Part shown: piece by piece, positions 17,255-24,467 of the stretch
How the letters are laid out: the number at the start of each line of letters is the position of its first letter
Position numbering within the stretch: position 1 is the first letter of the stretch
From: an uncultured Lachnospiraceae bacterium
Lineage (GTDB): Bacteria; Bacillota; Clostridia; Lachnospirales; Lachnospiraceae
Direction of reading: 5' to 3'
DNA: 47,522 nt
NCBI GenBank assembly: GCA_947566645.1
Contig: CANOKL010000030.1
Location: 1 to 47,522 of the forward strand
Notes under the pieces: model-generated
Seen by the model: the letters and a program-made list of their open reading frames with translations, nothing else
What the model was told of the DNA's origin: nothing
Database searches by the model: none
Program-made: the position numbers and the translations under genes

Positions 17255-18337
17255 CTCTTCCGGAACGACTATGAGATCTTTCGTGAAGTGATTCAGTACC
17301 TCGCAGCCGTCCTCTGTGATAATCACAAGGTCTTCGATACGAACGCCGATTCCCTCATCTGCCAGATAGATTCCCGGCTCTACAGAGAAGCACTGTCCAA
17401 CCTGGATAATGTCCTCATTAACAGAGGACACGTCTCCGAACTCATGATCTTCAAGACCAATGGAATGCCCTGTCCTGTGGGTGAAATACTGCCCGTATCC
17501 CTTTTCTTCGATATAATTTCTTGCTGCAAGGTCTACATCGCACATTCTGTTTCCTGGCTTTGCAGCTTCGATTCCGCGCCGGTTCGCCTCTACTACAATG
17601 TCATAGATCTCTCTTGCCCGGTCAGATACCTCGCCGATAAATACGGTTCTTGTCATGTCTGATGCATAGTTATCCTTAAACGCACCGATGTCAAGGATAA
17701 CACAATCTCCGCGTTTTCCTTTGGAATCATCTGTTACATGATGTGGGTCTGCCGCTCCTTTTGCATAGGCGGTAATCGGGTCAAAGGATACATCCTCGCA
17801 TCCCAACTCCTTGTAAATCTCACGGATCTTTGCATTCAGTTCTTTTTCTGTCAGCCCCTTCGCTACCCATGGAATCAGCTTCTCCATCGCGATATCATTG
17901 AGCCTTGAAGACTCTCTCATCAGCTCCTTTTCCTTCTCATCCTTAACCATACGGATGTAGTCCACGATGGGAGAGCCATTTACAAACTTGCTTCCGCCGC
18001 CCAGCTCCTGAAGACGGAGCAGGAACCTTGCCGGCCATGTCTTGTCGATTCCCATAGCCTTGTCCTTCTCCACAAATCTGCTCATGATCTCTACGCCGTC
18101 CTCAATGTCATCGTACCATACCAGCTCCACGCCAAGATCCTTCTCCTGCGGGAAGAGCTTGTTGATTACGAGCTTGTGATTCCCATTCACATTCAGATAC
18201 AGCGCCAGCAGCCTCTCACCTGGAATAATCCATTTACCTGTCAGATAAAAGATCGCCACCGGGTCAGATATAATCATCTGCGGTATGCCGTGCTCCTCCA
18301 TAGACTTTAACACTCTTGAAACTTTTCCTTGATCCAT
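17252..18337 (-). CDS. Xaa-Pro aminopeptidase-like M24 metallopeptidase
   Basis: A 361-residue cytosolic enzyme of the creatinase/aminopeptidase P group, which releases N-terminal residues preceding proline or hydrolyses X-Pro dipeptides. The creatinase-type N-terminal domain spans about residues 1-130 and the pita-bread catalytic domain 135-355. Metal ligands are visible: Asp216 (ILDIGA), Asp227 (ASDMTRT), His291 (HRTGHSIG), Glu320 (VEPGIY) and Glu335 (GVRIEDLV). The proton-relay region ADPHH also fits. The ribosome binding site is weak (AAAGG). It has its own promoter at 18372-18400, and its stop codon is the first triplet of REP copy E. Confidence 0.93.
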   Translation of the reverse strand: MDQGKVSRVLKSMEEHGIPQMIISDPVAIFYLTGKWIIPGERLLALYLNVNGNHKLVINKLFPQEKDLGVELVWYDDIEDGVEIMSRFVEKDKAMGIDKTWPARFLLRLQELGGGSKFVNGSPIVDYIRMVKDEKEKELMRESSRLNDIAMEKLIPWVAKGLTEKELNAKIREIYKELGCEDVSFDPITAYAKGAADPHHVTDDSKGKRGDCVILDIGAFKDNYASDMTRTVFIGEVSDRAREIYDIVVEANRRGIEAAKPGNRMCDVDLAARNYIEEKGYGQYFTHRTGHSIGLEDHEFGDVSSVNEDIIQVGQCFSVEPGIYLADEGIGVRIEDLVIITEDGCEVLNHFTKDLIVVPEE

Positions 18338-18371
18338 CTCATTGCCCCAACCTTTCTTTTAAATTATCTTT

Positions 18372-18400
18372 ATTATATTATTTTGCCTTTTGAAAGTCAA
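18372..18400 (-). promoter_or_regulatory. Sigma-A promoter of the M24 peptidase gene
   Basis: The minus strand reads TTGACT (18395-18400), a 17-base spacer, then a perfect TATAAT (18372-18377), about 35 bases before the start codon. The first bases of the -35 box overlap the terminal AATTG of REP copy F, so the repeat contributes to the promoter. Confidence 0.75.
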
Positions 18401-18462
18401 TTGGGGACGGGGCATTTTTAAAAATGCCCCGTCCCCAATTGAAAATGACCTGTCCCCGATTA
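18399..18462 (-). repeat. REP-like element, copy F
   Basis: In minus-strand orientation: TAATCGGGGACAGGTC (one base different from the other copies) followed by the perfect GGGGACGGGGCATTTTT hairpin at 18399-18440. The leading TAA (18460-18462) is the stop of the CHAP hydrolase gene; the hairpin edge at 18399 abuts the promoter of the M24 gene. Confidence 0.92.
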
Positions 18463-19530
18463 CAATATGCCATAGCCATACACATAGCTGCTGTTAATGG
18501 TTCTTCTGCTGTTTTTCGTGAATCTTACTACCTTCCAGTTTCCGTCAGTGCACTTGATATTTCCTTCCACTGTCTGCAGATAACCATTTACCGGGGCTGC
18601 CGTGACCATGCCCACATGATTACAGCGTCCTCCGGAGTAATAGAATACCAGGTCGCCTGCTTTTGGAGTATAGTTCCCACCATAATATTTACTATACTGG
18701 AACTGTCCCCTGTTCTTATACCAGCTGGCTGCGGCAGCACAGCTGGCCGTCCTTGGTATGGCTGTATCCAGTAGTCCGTACTGGGCTGCGCAGTATGCCT
18801 GAAAAGCCATGCACCATGCATACCCTGAACCCGACACTTCTCTTCCATAATACCAGGTGTTATATTTTACACGGTTATTCCCTTTTTGGTCCCCGGTCCC
18901 AACCTGTGTTAACTCGTAATCTACGATCCTCTGGGCAGCAGATGTTCCGTCTGTGCCTGTGTATACACCGGCATCTGGGTTGGAACTGTCCCCGTCTCCG
19001 GTATTCGTGTCCGGGCTGGTATTGCCCGATGAACCGGATGTTAAATATGCATTGGATTCTGTGGTTTTTATAAAGGCGTATTTATAGCCCCCGCTTACCG
19101 GGTATTTCACCTGGGTGTATCCATCTCTGCTTCCGAGGATTACAACACGGTCCCCTGGCGACACATATCCATAAGATGCTCCGCCGGGACGTTTATAAGT
19201 CGTAATCTTTGCCTTTGATATATAAGTATTTCCTGTTGTCCCCCACAAGATTGCACTGGTACTGATATACCCTGTCTTTGTCCTTCCCCCGGAAACGGGA
19301 TAGGTCACTCTGGTGTATCTGCCAGTTACTGTAATGACGCTGAGCTCGTCTGAATCAAAGATTGTCCCATATTTTGTTGTCAGCCCGGTATTGCTATAAA
19401 CTGGTGTATTTCCACTGGAAATTGTATAGCATCTTCTGCTTCCCGCCGCCAGGGCGGCTGCCGGCAGCAGACAGCACGCGGCCGCGATGATGAATGCTGC
19501 CGACAAAACTCTCTTGATTGTTCTATTCAT
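18460..19530 (-). CDS. Secreted SH3/CHAP peptidoglycan amidase
   Basis: A 356-residue secreted protein with a signal peptide (MNRTIKRVLSAAFIIAAACC, cleavage near ALAA), two SH3-like cell-wall-binding segments (about residues 34-90 and 100-155, each ending in TKTGYIST or YKYAFIKT), a Ser/Gly/Asp linker, and a C-terminal CHAP domain (about 200-355). The CHAP cysteine is in GYAWCMAF, the histidine in CNHVGMV, and VEGNI provides the third polar position. CHAP enzymes cut peptidoglycan amide bonds. The N-terminal half is closely related to the M23 protein at 21539-22561. AAAGGGGAGC precedes the ATG. The stop lies in REP copy F. Confidence 0.92.
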   Translation of the reverse strand: MNRTIKRVLSAAFIIAAACCLLPAAALAAGSRRCYTISSGNTPVYSNTGLTTKYGTIFDSDELSVITVTGRYTRVTYPVSGGRTKTGYISTSAILWGTTGNTYISKAKITTYKRPGGASYGYVSPGDRVVILGSRDGYTQVKYPVSGGYKYAFIKTTESNAYLTSGSSGNTSPDTNTGDGDSSNPDAGVYTGTDGTSAAQRIVDYELTQVGTGDQKGNNRVKYNTWYYGREVSGSGYAWCMAFQAYCAAQYGLLDTAIPRTASCAAAASWYKNRGQFQYSKYYGGNYTPKAGDLVFYYSGGRCNHVGMVTAAPVNGYLQTVEGNIKCTDGNWKVVRFTKNSRRTINSSYVYGYGIL

Positions 19531-19550
19531 AAAGCTGCTCCCCTTTCATT

Positions 19551-19594
19551 AAGATATACCTCTTTCATTAAGATATACCCCTCTCTTTAAGATA
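19551..19594. repeat. 19-bp tandem repeat interrupted by the insertion sequence
   Basis: The units begin AAGATATACC at 19551, 19570 and 19589, and the third is completed after the IS at 21522-21540. On the minus strand each unit carries an AAAGAGAGGGG or AATGAAAGAGG stretch that resembles duplicated ribosome-binding-site sequence upstream of the CHAP gene. Confidence 0.85.
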
Positions 19595-21521
19595 GAGTAC
19601 TCTCGGAAAGTCTCAACCGCCCGAAAATACTCTGTTTTCTAGTCCGTCATTTTTTTCTGTTACCCCTGCTTTTTATGGGATTCTTTATAAATTTTTCATA
19701 TTTTTTCTTAAATAGGGCTTGACAAACCTGCCAGTTTGTGCGGCGTATTTTGTTGTCTTATGGACAGCAAAATGCGCCCTTCATTTAAGGGGCATTTTTC
19801 CCATTCCACTTTTTATGAAGGAGGTCACACATATGTTGATTCACTGGCAGTCTCACAAGGAATATCTCTTTTTCCTTCATGAGCAGAAAATTTATTTCGA
19901 TTCTTCCCAAAAGCTCCGTCTTCAGTCGGAATTCGCCGCTTTCCGGGAAAAACTGGTCCTCTTAAACCTGGATAAGGCCATGGAATTCCTCCAGCAGCTT
20001 TATCCGCCTTTCGGGCGCCCCGCTGTCAACCAGACCCAGATCCTGCGCTCTTTCATCCTGTTTCTCCTCTTTTTTAAATCCGGCCGCTCCTCCGGCCTGT
20101 CTGCCTGGGTCAAAAGGCTGAAATCGGATCCCGTCCTTGCCGCCCTCGTGGGCTGCACTGCGGACTCCCTCCCGCCCCTTGGCTCCTATTTTGACTTTAT
20201 GGACCGGCTCTGGCTTGCCCATGACAACACCCGCTACTCCAGCAGCAGGCTTTTCCCCGAGTCTAAAAACGGCAAAAAGCCGGAAAAGCCGGGCAAAAAA
20301 AGCCAGAAGGTCAGGGAGTCCCGCAAAGGCATCACCCTGAAAATCGCCCGTTACCTTATAAACGGCGGTAACATCCCTTTTAATTTTGAAGCCATCCTCC
20401 AGCAGCTTCTTCTCATTACCGCTGTCAGACCCTCCCTCAGTCTCGGGCTGATTCCTGCGCAGAACCTGACCCTCTCCGGCGATGGCACCTGCCTCCATAC
20501 CCATGCCTCTCCCTATGGCAGGCCAACAGACCACCCTTCCCTCCGCCGTTTCTCCGACCCGGGTGCCGACTGGGGATGGGATTCTGACCTGAACGACCAT
20601 TTCTTCGGCTACAGCCTTTACCCGCTTTCCTTCCATAACCGGGAACAGCATCTGGATCTGCCCCTCTTTTTCCGCATTACCAGCGCCAGAAGGCATGATT
20701 CCATCAGCTTCCTTGCCACTTTCCACGATTTCTGCAGGCATGCGCCGGACATCCCCGTGAAAAATGTCTGCCTCGACTCCGCACATGATAACTATGGAAC
20801 CTATGAGCTCTTCAGACACCGGGGGATCATCCCTTTTATCGACCTCAACCCCCAGCATGGTTATCCCGAAGGGATCCCGGAAACCATCCGGGTGGATAAG
20901 AAGGGCGCCCCACTGTGCAGGGCCGGATACAGCATGACTTACTGGGGCTATGACAAATCCCACCATGGATGCAAATGGCGCTGCCCTTACAAAACCGGAA
21001 AAGTCAAGTACTGTGACTGTATCTGCTCTTCCTCGGACTATGGTCGCACGGTCCATACCAAGCCGGACTGGGACATCCGGCTCTACCCTCCGGTCATGCG
21101 CCAGACCGCACAGTGGAAGGAGACTTACAAGAACCGTACCGCCTCGGAGCGGATCAACAACCGCATCCTGAATGACTATGGGCTGCATTCCATGCGGATC
21201 CATACAAAGAAGCATTATTCCTTCATGGCCATGGCGATCTGCATCTGCATACATTTGGATGCATGGTACAAAAAACGGCATAAGGCGGATCCCAAGGCAT
21301 GACCATGCATTTATTATAGAAGAAACAGGCTTTTTCCATAAATTTCCCGTACCACCAACTGCGCGAAAAGCGAATTTCCAGTTGGATGGTCCCCTGCGCC
21401 CTTTTTTACACCTTGTTCCCGTGCTTTGTATTTCTGTTCCGGCTGTGAAGACGGTTCCCCTCTTTTCTCTTTTTGTATTTGTGCAAATTTACCATATTTT
21501 AATTACTTTCCGAGAGTACTC
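19595..21521 (+). mobile_element. Complete insertion sequence, 1927 bp, DDE transposase
   Basis: It is bounded by perfect 17-bp terminal inverted repeats, GAGTACTCTCGGAAAGT at 19595-19611 and its complement at 21505-21521. A 6-bp target duplication AAGATA lies at 19589-19594 and 21522-21527. One transposase gene fills the inside on the plus strand. Removing the IS and one AAGATA restores a regular 19-bp tandem array, so the insertion boundaries are well fixed. The intact ends and uninterrupted gene suggest a recent insertion. Confidence 0.95.
19833..21302 (+). CDS. DDE transposase of the insertion sequence
   Basis: A 489-residue transposase with a helical N-terminal DNA-binding part and a DDE catalytic domain: LSGDGTCLHTH (Asp217), NVCLDSAHDNYGTYEL (Asp315) and the C-terminal ASERINNRILNDYGL with the likely catalytic Glu. 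A Cys-rich segment (CKWRCPYKTGKVKYCDC) before the last motif may bind zinc. It belongs to the broad IS4/IS1182-like DDE group; I cannot assign the exact ISfinder family. The start at 19833 is chosen over an upstream in-frame ATG at 19719 because AAGGAGGT lies at 19818-19825. Base composition is visibly more GC-rich than the flanks. Confidence 0.92.
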   Translation: MLIHWQSHKEYLFFLHEQKIYFDSSQKLRLQSEFAAFREKLVLLNLDKAMEFLQQLYPPFGRPAVNQTQILRSFILFLLFFKSGRSSGLSAWVKRLKSDPVLAALVGCTADSLPPLGSYFDFMDRLWLAHDNTRYSSSRLFPESKNGKKPEKPGKKSQKVRESRKGITLKIARYLINGGNIPFNFEAILQQLLLITAVRPSLSLGLIPAQNLTLSGDGTCLHTHASPYGRPTDHPSLRRFSDPGADWGWDSDLNDHFFGYSLYPLSFHNREQHLDLPLFFRITSARRHDSISFLATFHDFCRHAPDIPVKNVCLDSAHDNYGTYELFRHRGIIPFIDLNPQHGYPEGIPETIRVDKKGAPLCRAGYSMTYWGYDKSHHGCKWRCPYKTGKVKYCDCICSSSDYGRTVHTKPDWDIRLYPPVMRQTAQWKETYKNRTASERINNRILNDYGLHSMRIHTKKHYSFMAMAICICIHLDAWYKKRHKADPKA

Positions 21522-21538
21522 AAGATATACCCCTCTCT

Positions 21539-22561
21539 TTATGGCAACCTGCTGTTATTGATAACATAAACCGGATTATAATACGTCACTCCGCTATAGT
21601 TTGTTTTATTGCCGCTAAAGTATGTTGCATATCCATAATAAGAGCCTGCCCACAATGAATTCATCATTGCAAAGTGAAGATGCTTTCCACCTGATGCACT
21701 TCCGGTGTTCCCTACGGTTCCAATCGTTGCGCCTTTTCCTACAGATGCGCCCTTTGACACATTCCTCCTGCTAAGATGTGCATAGAAGCTGTAAAATGTC
21801 TGTCCGTTCAGATTATGCTTCAGAACCACATAATTCCCATTTGCGTTATTCCATCCGGCTGCTGCAACTGTTCCATTTGCAGTTGCCCGTACATTGTCAT
21901 TTGAACCTATAATATCAATTCCCAGATGGTAGACTCTTCCGCTTCCTCCCCGGTTATTTCCCCAGGACCAGTTTGAATAAGAGCGCCACGTACATCTTGC
22001 ATTGTCAAGCGGCATCTGGAAGGATGCTGCTGTCTGTGCGGCCGGTGCCATAGCTGTGTCTCCTTTAATATAACGGTTTGCCTCATCCGTGGAAATGAAG
22101 CCGTATTTAAACCCGCCGCTTACTGGGTATTTCACCTGGGTGTATCCTCCGCTGCTTCCGAGGATTACAACACGGTCCCCTGTTGCAACATATCCATAGG
22201 ATGCTCCTCCAGGACGCTTATATGTGGTAATCTTCGCCCTTGATGTGTAGGTATTTCCTGTTGTTCCCCATAAGATTGCATTAGTACTGATGTATCCCGT
22301 CTTTGTCCTGCCACCGGAAATAGGGTAAGTCACTTTTGTATATCTTCCGGTTACTGTGATAACACTGATCTCGTCTGAGCCAAAGATCGTCCCATACTTT
22401 GATGTCAGCCCTGTATTGCTGTAAACTGGCGTATTATTGTTTAAAATCGTATAACATCTCCTGTTCCCTGCTGCCGATGAAACCATTGACCATAATCCAC
22501 ATGAAATAACTACTGCTAATGCTGTTAATAGCACATTTCTCCATATTTTCTTCATAATCAT
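21539..22561 (-). CDS. Secreted SH3/M23 peptidoglycan endopeptidase
   Basis: A 340-residue secreted protein. A signal peptide (MIMKKIWRNVLLTALAVVIS, cleavage near SSAA) is followed by two SH3-like segments almost identical in plan to the CHAP protein, then an M23 (LytM-type) zinc endopeptidase domain (about residues 190-320). Metal ligands are in HLGIDI and HLHF, with GNYVVLKH and YAHLS as supporting motifs. M23 enzymes cut peptide cross-bridges. The start at 22561 gives a proper distance to AAGGA; the ATG at 22567 is too close. The stop lies 11 bases before the 19-bp array, and the IS now separates this gene from the CHAP gene. Confidence 0.92.
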   Translation of the reverse strand: MIMKKIWRNVLLTALAVVISCGLWSMVSSAAGNRRCYTILNNNTPVYSNTGLTSKYGTIFGSDEISVITVTGRYTKVTYPISGGRTKTGYISTNAILWGTTGNTYTSRAKITTYKRPGGASYGYVATGDRVVILGSSGGYTQVKYPVSGGFKYGFISTDEANRYIKGDTAMAPAAQTAASFQMPLDNARCTWRSYSNWSWGNNRGGSGRVYHLGIDIIGSNDNVRATANGTVAAAGWNNANGNYVVLKHNLNGQTFYSFYAHLSRRNVSKGASVGKGATIGTVGNTGSASGGKHLHFAMMNSLWAGSYYGYATYFSGNKTNYSGVTYYNPVYVINNSRLP

Positions 22562-22916
22562 ATCCATTCCTTTCTTCTCTTTTTAATCATTTACTCCTTC
22601 AACACTTTAACCGTTACCTTTTTCCTTGAAAACGCAGGGCAAAAACCGGTATACCCCACGGCTTTTTTATAGAGTACTCTTTCTATATCTAATTTTCCTC
22701 CCTTCGTTGTTTTATCTTGTAATTGTATTATAATGGAATGAATATGGATTTTTAAGAAATGTAATAATTGACATTATTTCTGTAAGATTTGGATAACTAT
22801 TCACGGGGCCGTGCACCCCGCTGCACGGCATCCGAGCCAGTAAAGTGGTGGTTTCCGGCATCATGTTCTCACGGAATGCGCAGCTTACGCGCATTCCCGG
22901 GTCGTGAATAGCAACA
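22562..22916. other. Intergenic region with a foldback repeat
   Basis: There is no gene in this 355-base gap. It is AT-rich at 22600-22790, which should hold the M23 promoter. It contains a 10-bp palindrome AGAGTACTCT (22669-22678) that matches the tip of the IS ends. At 22796-22914 is a repeat with ends AACTATTCACG and CGTGAATAGCAA and an inner near-palindrome at 22874-22898 (GGAATGCGC to GCGCATTCC). The repeat ends two bases from the stop of the nuclease gene. Confidence 0.6.
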
Positions 22917-24002
22917 TCAGACACACTCCAGAATATGATGCTGCCTAAGCAGTTCCTTCATTCGGGCAAGCTGTGCATCCTTCTCGGCAAGATCGGCAAG
23001 CAAGGCGTTTTTGTCGGCCATTAATGCATCATTATTTGCCATTAATGCATCGTTATTTGCCATTAATGCATCGTTGCTTTCCATTAATGCATCGTTACTT
23101 TCCATTAATGCATCATTACTTTCCATTAATGCATCGTTATCGGCCATTAGCGCTTTATTCCTGGCTATTAGTTCGTCGTTTTCTTCATACAGTCGTTTTT
23201 GAAGTACACTGGGCAATTCAATAATCGGCTTTGTCATACGATCTGCCTCCTTTCGAAAATCTTCGTGTTTTTCAAATACTTTTTCTGCAGCACGGCGGAA
23301 GAGATTCACGTAATCATCATATTCCTTTCTTGTCAGATATCCCTGCTCCAGTTCGTTTCCTAATATTATCATAACTTCACCAATAAACTCTGTCAATTCC
23401 TTTCTTGTTAACGGATTTTTTATTTTATTTTTCAGCCTTGGGCGCAGGCGGAGCAGTACGTAAGGGATAAACAGGTTGAGGTGTTTTTCATGAATTTCCT
23501 CCAGAGAATAAGACTGGATTCTGACCGTAGGGATCTGATAAAAGTGCTCGCTTCCATCCTGGAAAATAATACGGCAGTGCAGGGATTCTGGAATCTTCCT
23601 GTTATTTTCCGGATAAATAACTACGGAACGGGGAAAACGCATGACAACCCCATTCCCCTCCTGCTCCGCCTCAGCCGTATGCTGCATGGCAAAATGCAGG
23701 TCATAGGCAACCATACGTATCACCATATCCTGGTCATTATGCATCTGGCACTCAAGATGATAGTAGTCTGTCCCATTTACCAGGAGTGCAATGTCGGACA
23801 GGCGGGAACTGGGCGGCGCATCCGGATTCTCCTGGTAAGTAGAAGATTCCGTCCCAAGCAAAATTATTGGGGTTCCTTTTGGATACTCCTTTCCAAAAAC
23901 TTCCTTAAAAAGAGAAAACAGTTGCTCTGGCATGGCATCCACAATCGCCTTAAGGATCTCATCCCACAGCCTGGTTCCGTTAGGTATGCTTTTTTCTGTC
24001 AT
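22917..24002 (-). CDS. Rpn-like PD-(D/E)XK nuclease/transposase-family protein with coiled-coil VNTR
   Basis: A 361-residue protein. The N-terminal part (about residues 5-140) fits the Rpn/PDDEXK-transposase family, with SDIALLVNGTDYYHLECQMH giving the catalytic Asp and a Glu-x-Gln in place of Glu-x-Lys. Rpn proteins are DNA endonucleases tied to recA-independent recombination. The middle (about 180-270) is helical. The tail is a leucine-based coiled coil of about eight heptads (NDALMES, NDALMAN), encoded by 21-bp near-perfect tandem repeats at about 23019-23150. Copy number may vary between strains. AAAGGAATT precedes the ATG. It has no apparent operon partner. Confidence 0.82.
   Translation of the reverse strand: MTEKSIPNGTRLWDEILKAIVDAMPEQLFSLFKEVFGKEYPKGTPIILLGTESSTYQENPDAPPSSRLSDIALLVNGTDYYHLECQMHNDQDMVIRMVAYDLHFAMQHTAEAEQEGNGVVMRFPRSVVIYPENNRKIPESLHCRIIFQDGSEHFYQIPTVRIQSYSLEEIHEKHLNLFIPYVLLRLRPRLKNKIKNPLTRKELTEFIGEVMIILGNELEQGYLTRKEYDDYVNLFRRAAEKVFEKHEDFRKEADRMTKPIIELPSVLQKRLYEENDELIARNKALMADNDALMESNDALMESNDALMESNDALMANNDALMANNDALMADKNALLADLAEKDAQLARMKELLRQHHILECV
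23019..23150 (-). repeat. 21-bp coding tandem repeat (heptad VNTR)
   Basis: About six near-identical 21-base units (core GCATTAATGG), one degenerate unit on either side, in frame within the nuclease gene. Each unit encodes one coiled-coil heptad with a leucine at a fixed position, so adding or losing units would lengthen or shorten the helix without a frameshift. Confidence 0.9.
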
Positions 24003-24467
24003 AAATTATAATTCCTTTCTGCTTTTGTTAAAAAATATCCGTGACTGTAACGATACGAAACAATGTAACAGTTCAGCCTTCACTCCTGTATCACTTTCTT
24101 ACAGTCTGTGCAGTAAATGTACAGACCTGCCTGAACTGTTTCGAAACAGTTACAGATATTCATTAATAGGTTACATATACTGTGAAATGTGGCGAAATGC
24201 CAGAATTTCCGAACCTCCAGAAGGACGATGTCCGATAAGATTTCACACAGCAAGTATAACAGATATGGGAAAAAAAGTAAATAATTTTTTCGGCTGTACC
24301 AAATTACTTTATATTGAGACAGGAGACGAACAATATAAGCCGAGGGCAAAAGATGGAAAAGCAAAATAGATTATTACCAGGACCATTCCTGGCTTTTACA
24401 ACTCCGGAATGCGCGTAAGATGCGCATTCCGCGAGAACCTGTTTCCCCAGACTGCGGCAAACTACAT
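24003..24467. other. Intergenic region with foldback structures
   Basis: There is no convincing gene in 465 bases. At 24065-24152 GTAACAGTTCAG and CTGAACTGTT form a long-range inverted repeat, with an 18-bp perfect palindrome AACTGTTTCGAAACAGTT at 24135-24152. At 24377-24392 a small hairpin CCAGGA-CCAT-TCCTGG is followed by CTTTT on the plus strand. At 24406-24430 lies the GGAATGCGC...GCGCATTCC near-palindrome of the dispersed repeat family, a possible terminator for the long minus-strand operon. Confidence 0.55.

Noticed and set aside
19962..21281. Minus-strand open frame of 439 codons inside the IS
   Set aside because: It is antisense to an intact transposase with a strong start site and DDE motifs; the translated product has no recognisable features.
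22669..22678. Palindrome AGAGTACTCT as a remnant IS end
   Set aside because: Only ten bases match the tip of the IS terminal repeat and the following CGGAAAGT is missing; coincidence or an operator is equally likely.
23019..23150. Possible CRISPR-like array
   Set aside because: The 21-bp units are contiguous without spacers and stay in frame in a coding gene, so this is a coding tandem repeat.
24080..24364. Minus-strand open frame of 94 codons in the intergenic gap
   Set aside because: It spans foldback sequence, has no clear ribosome binding site and reads as a Leu/Tyr/Cys-rich artefact of AT-rich DNA.
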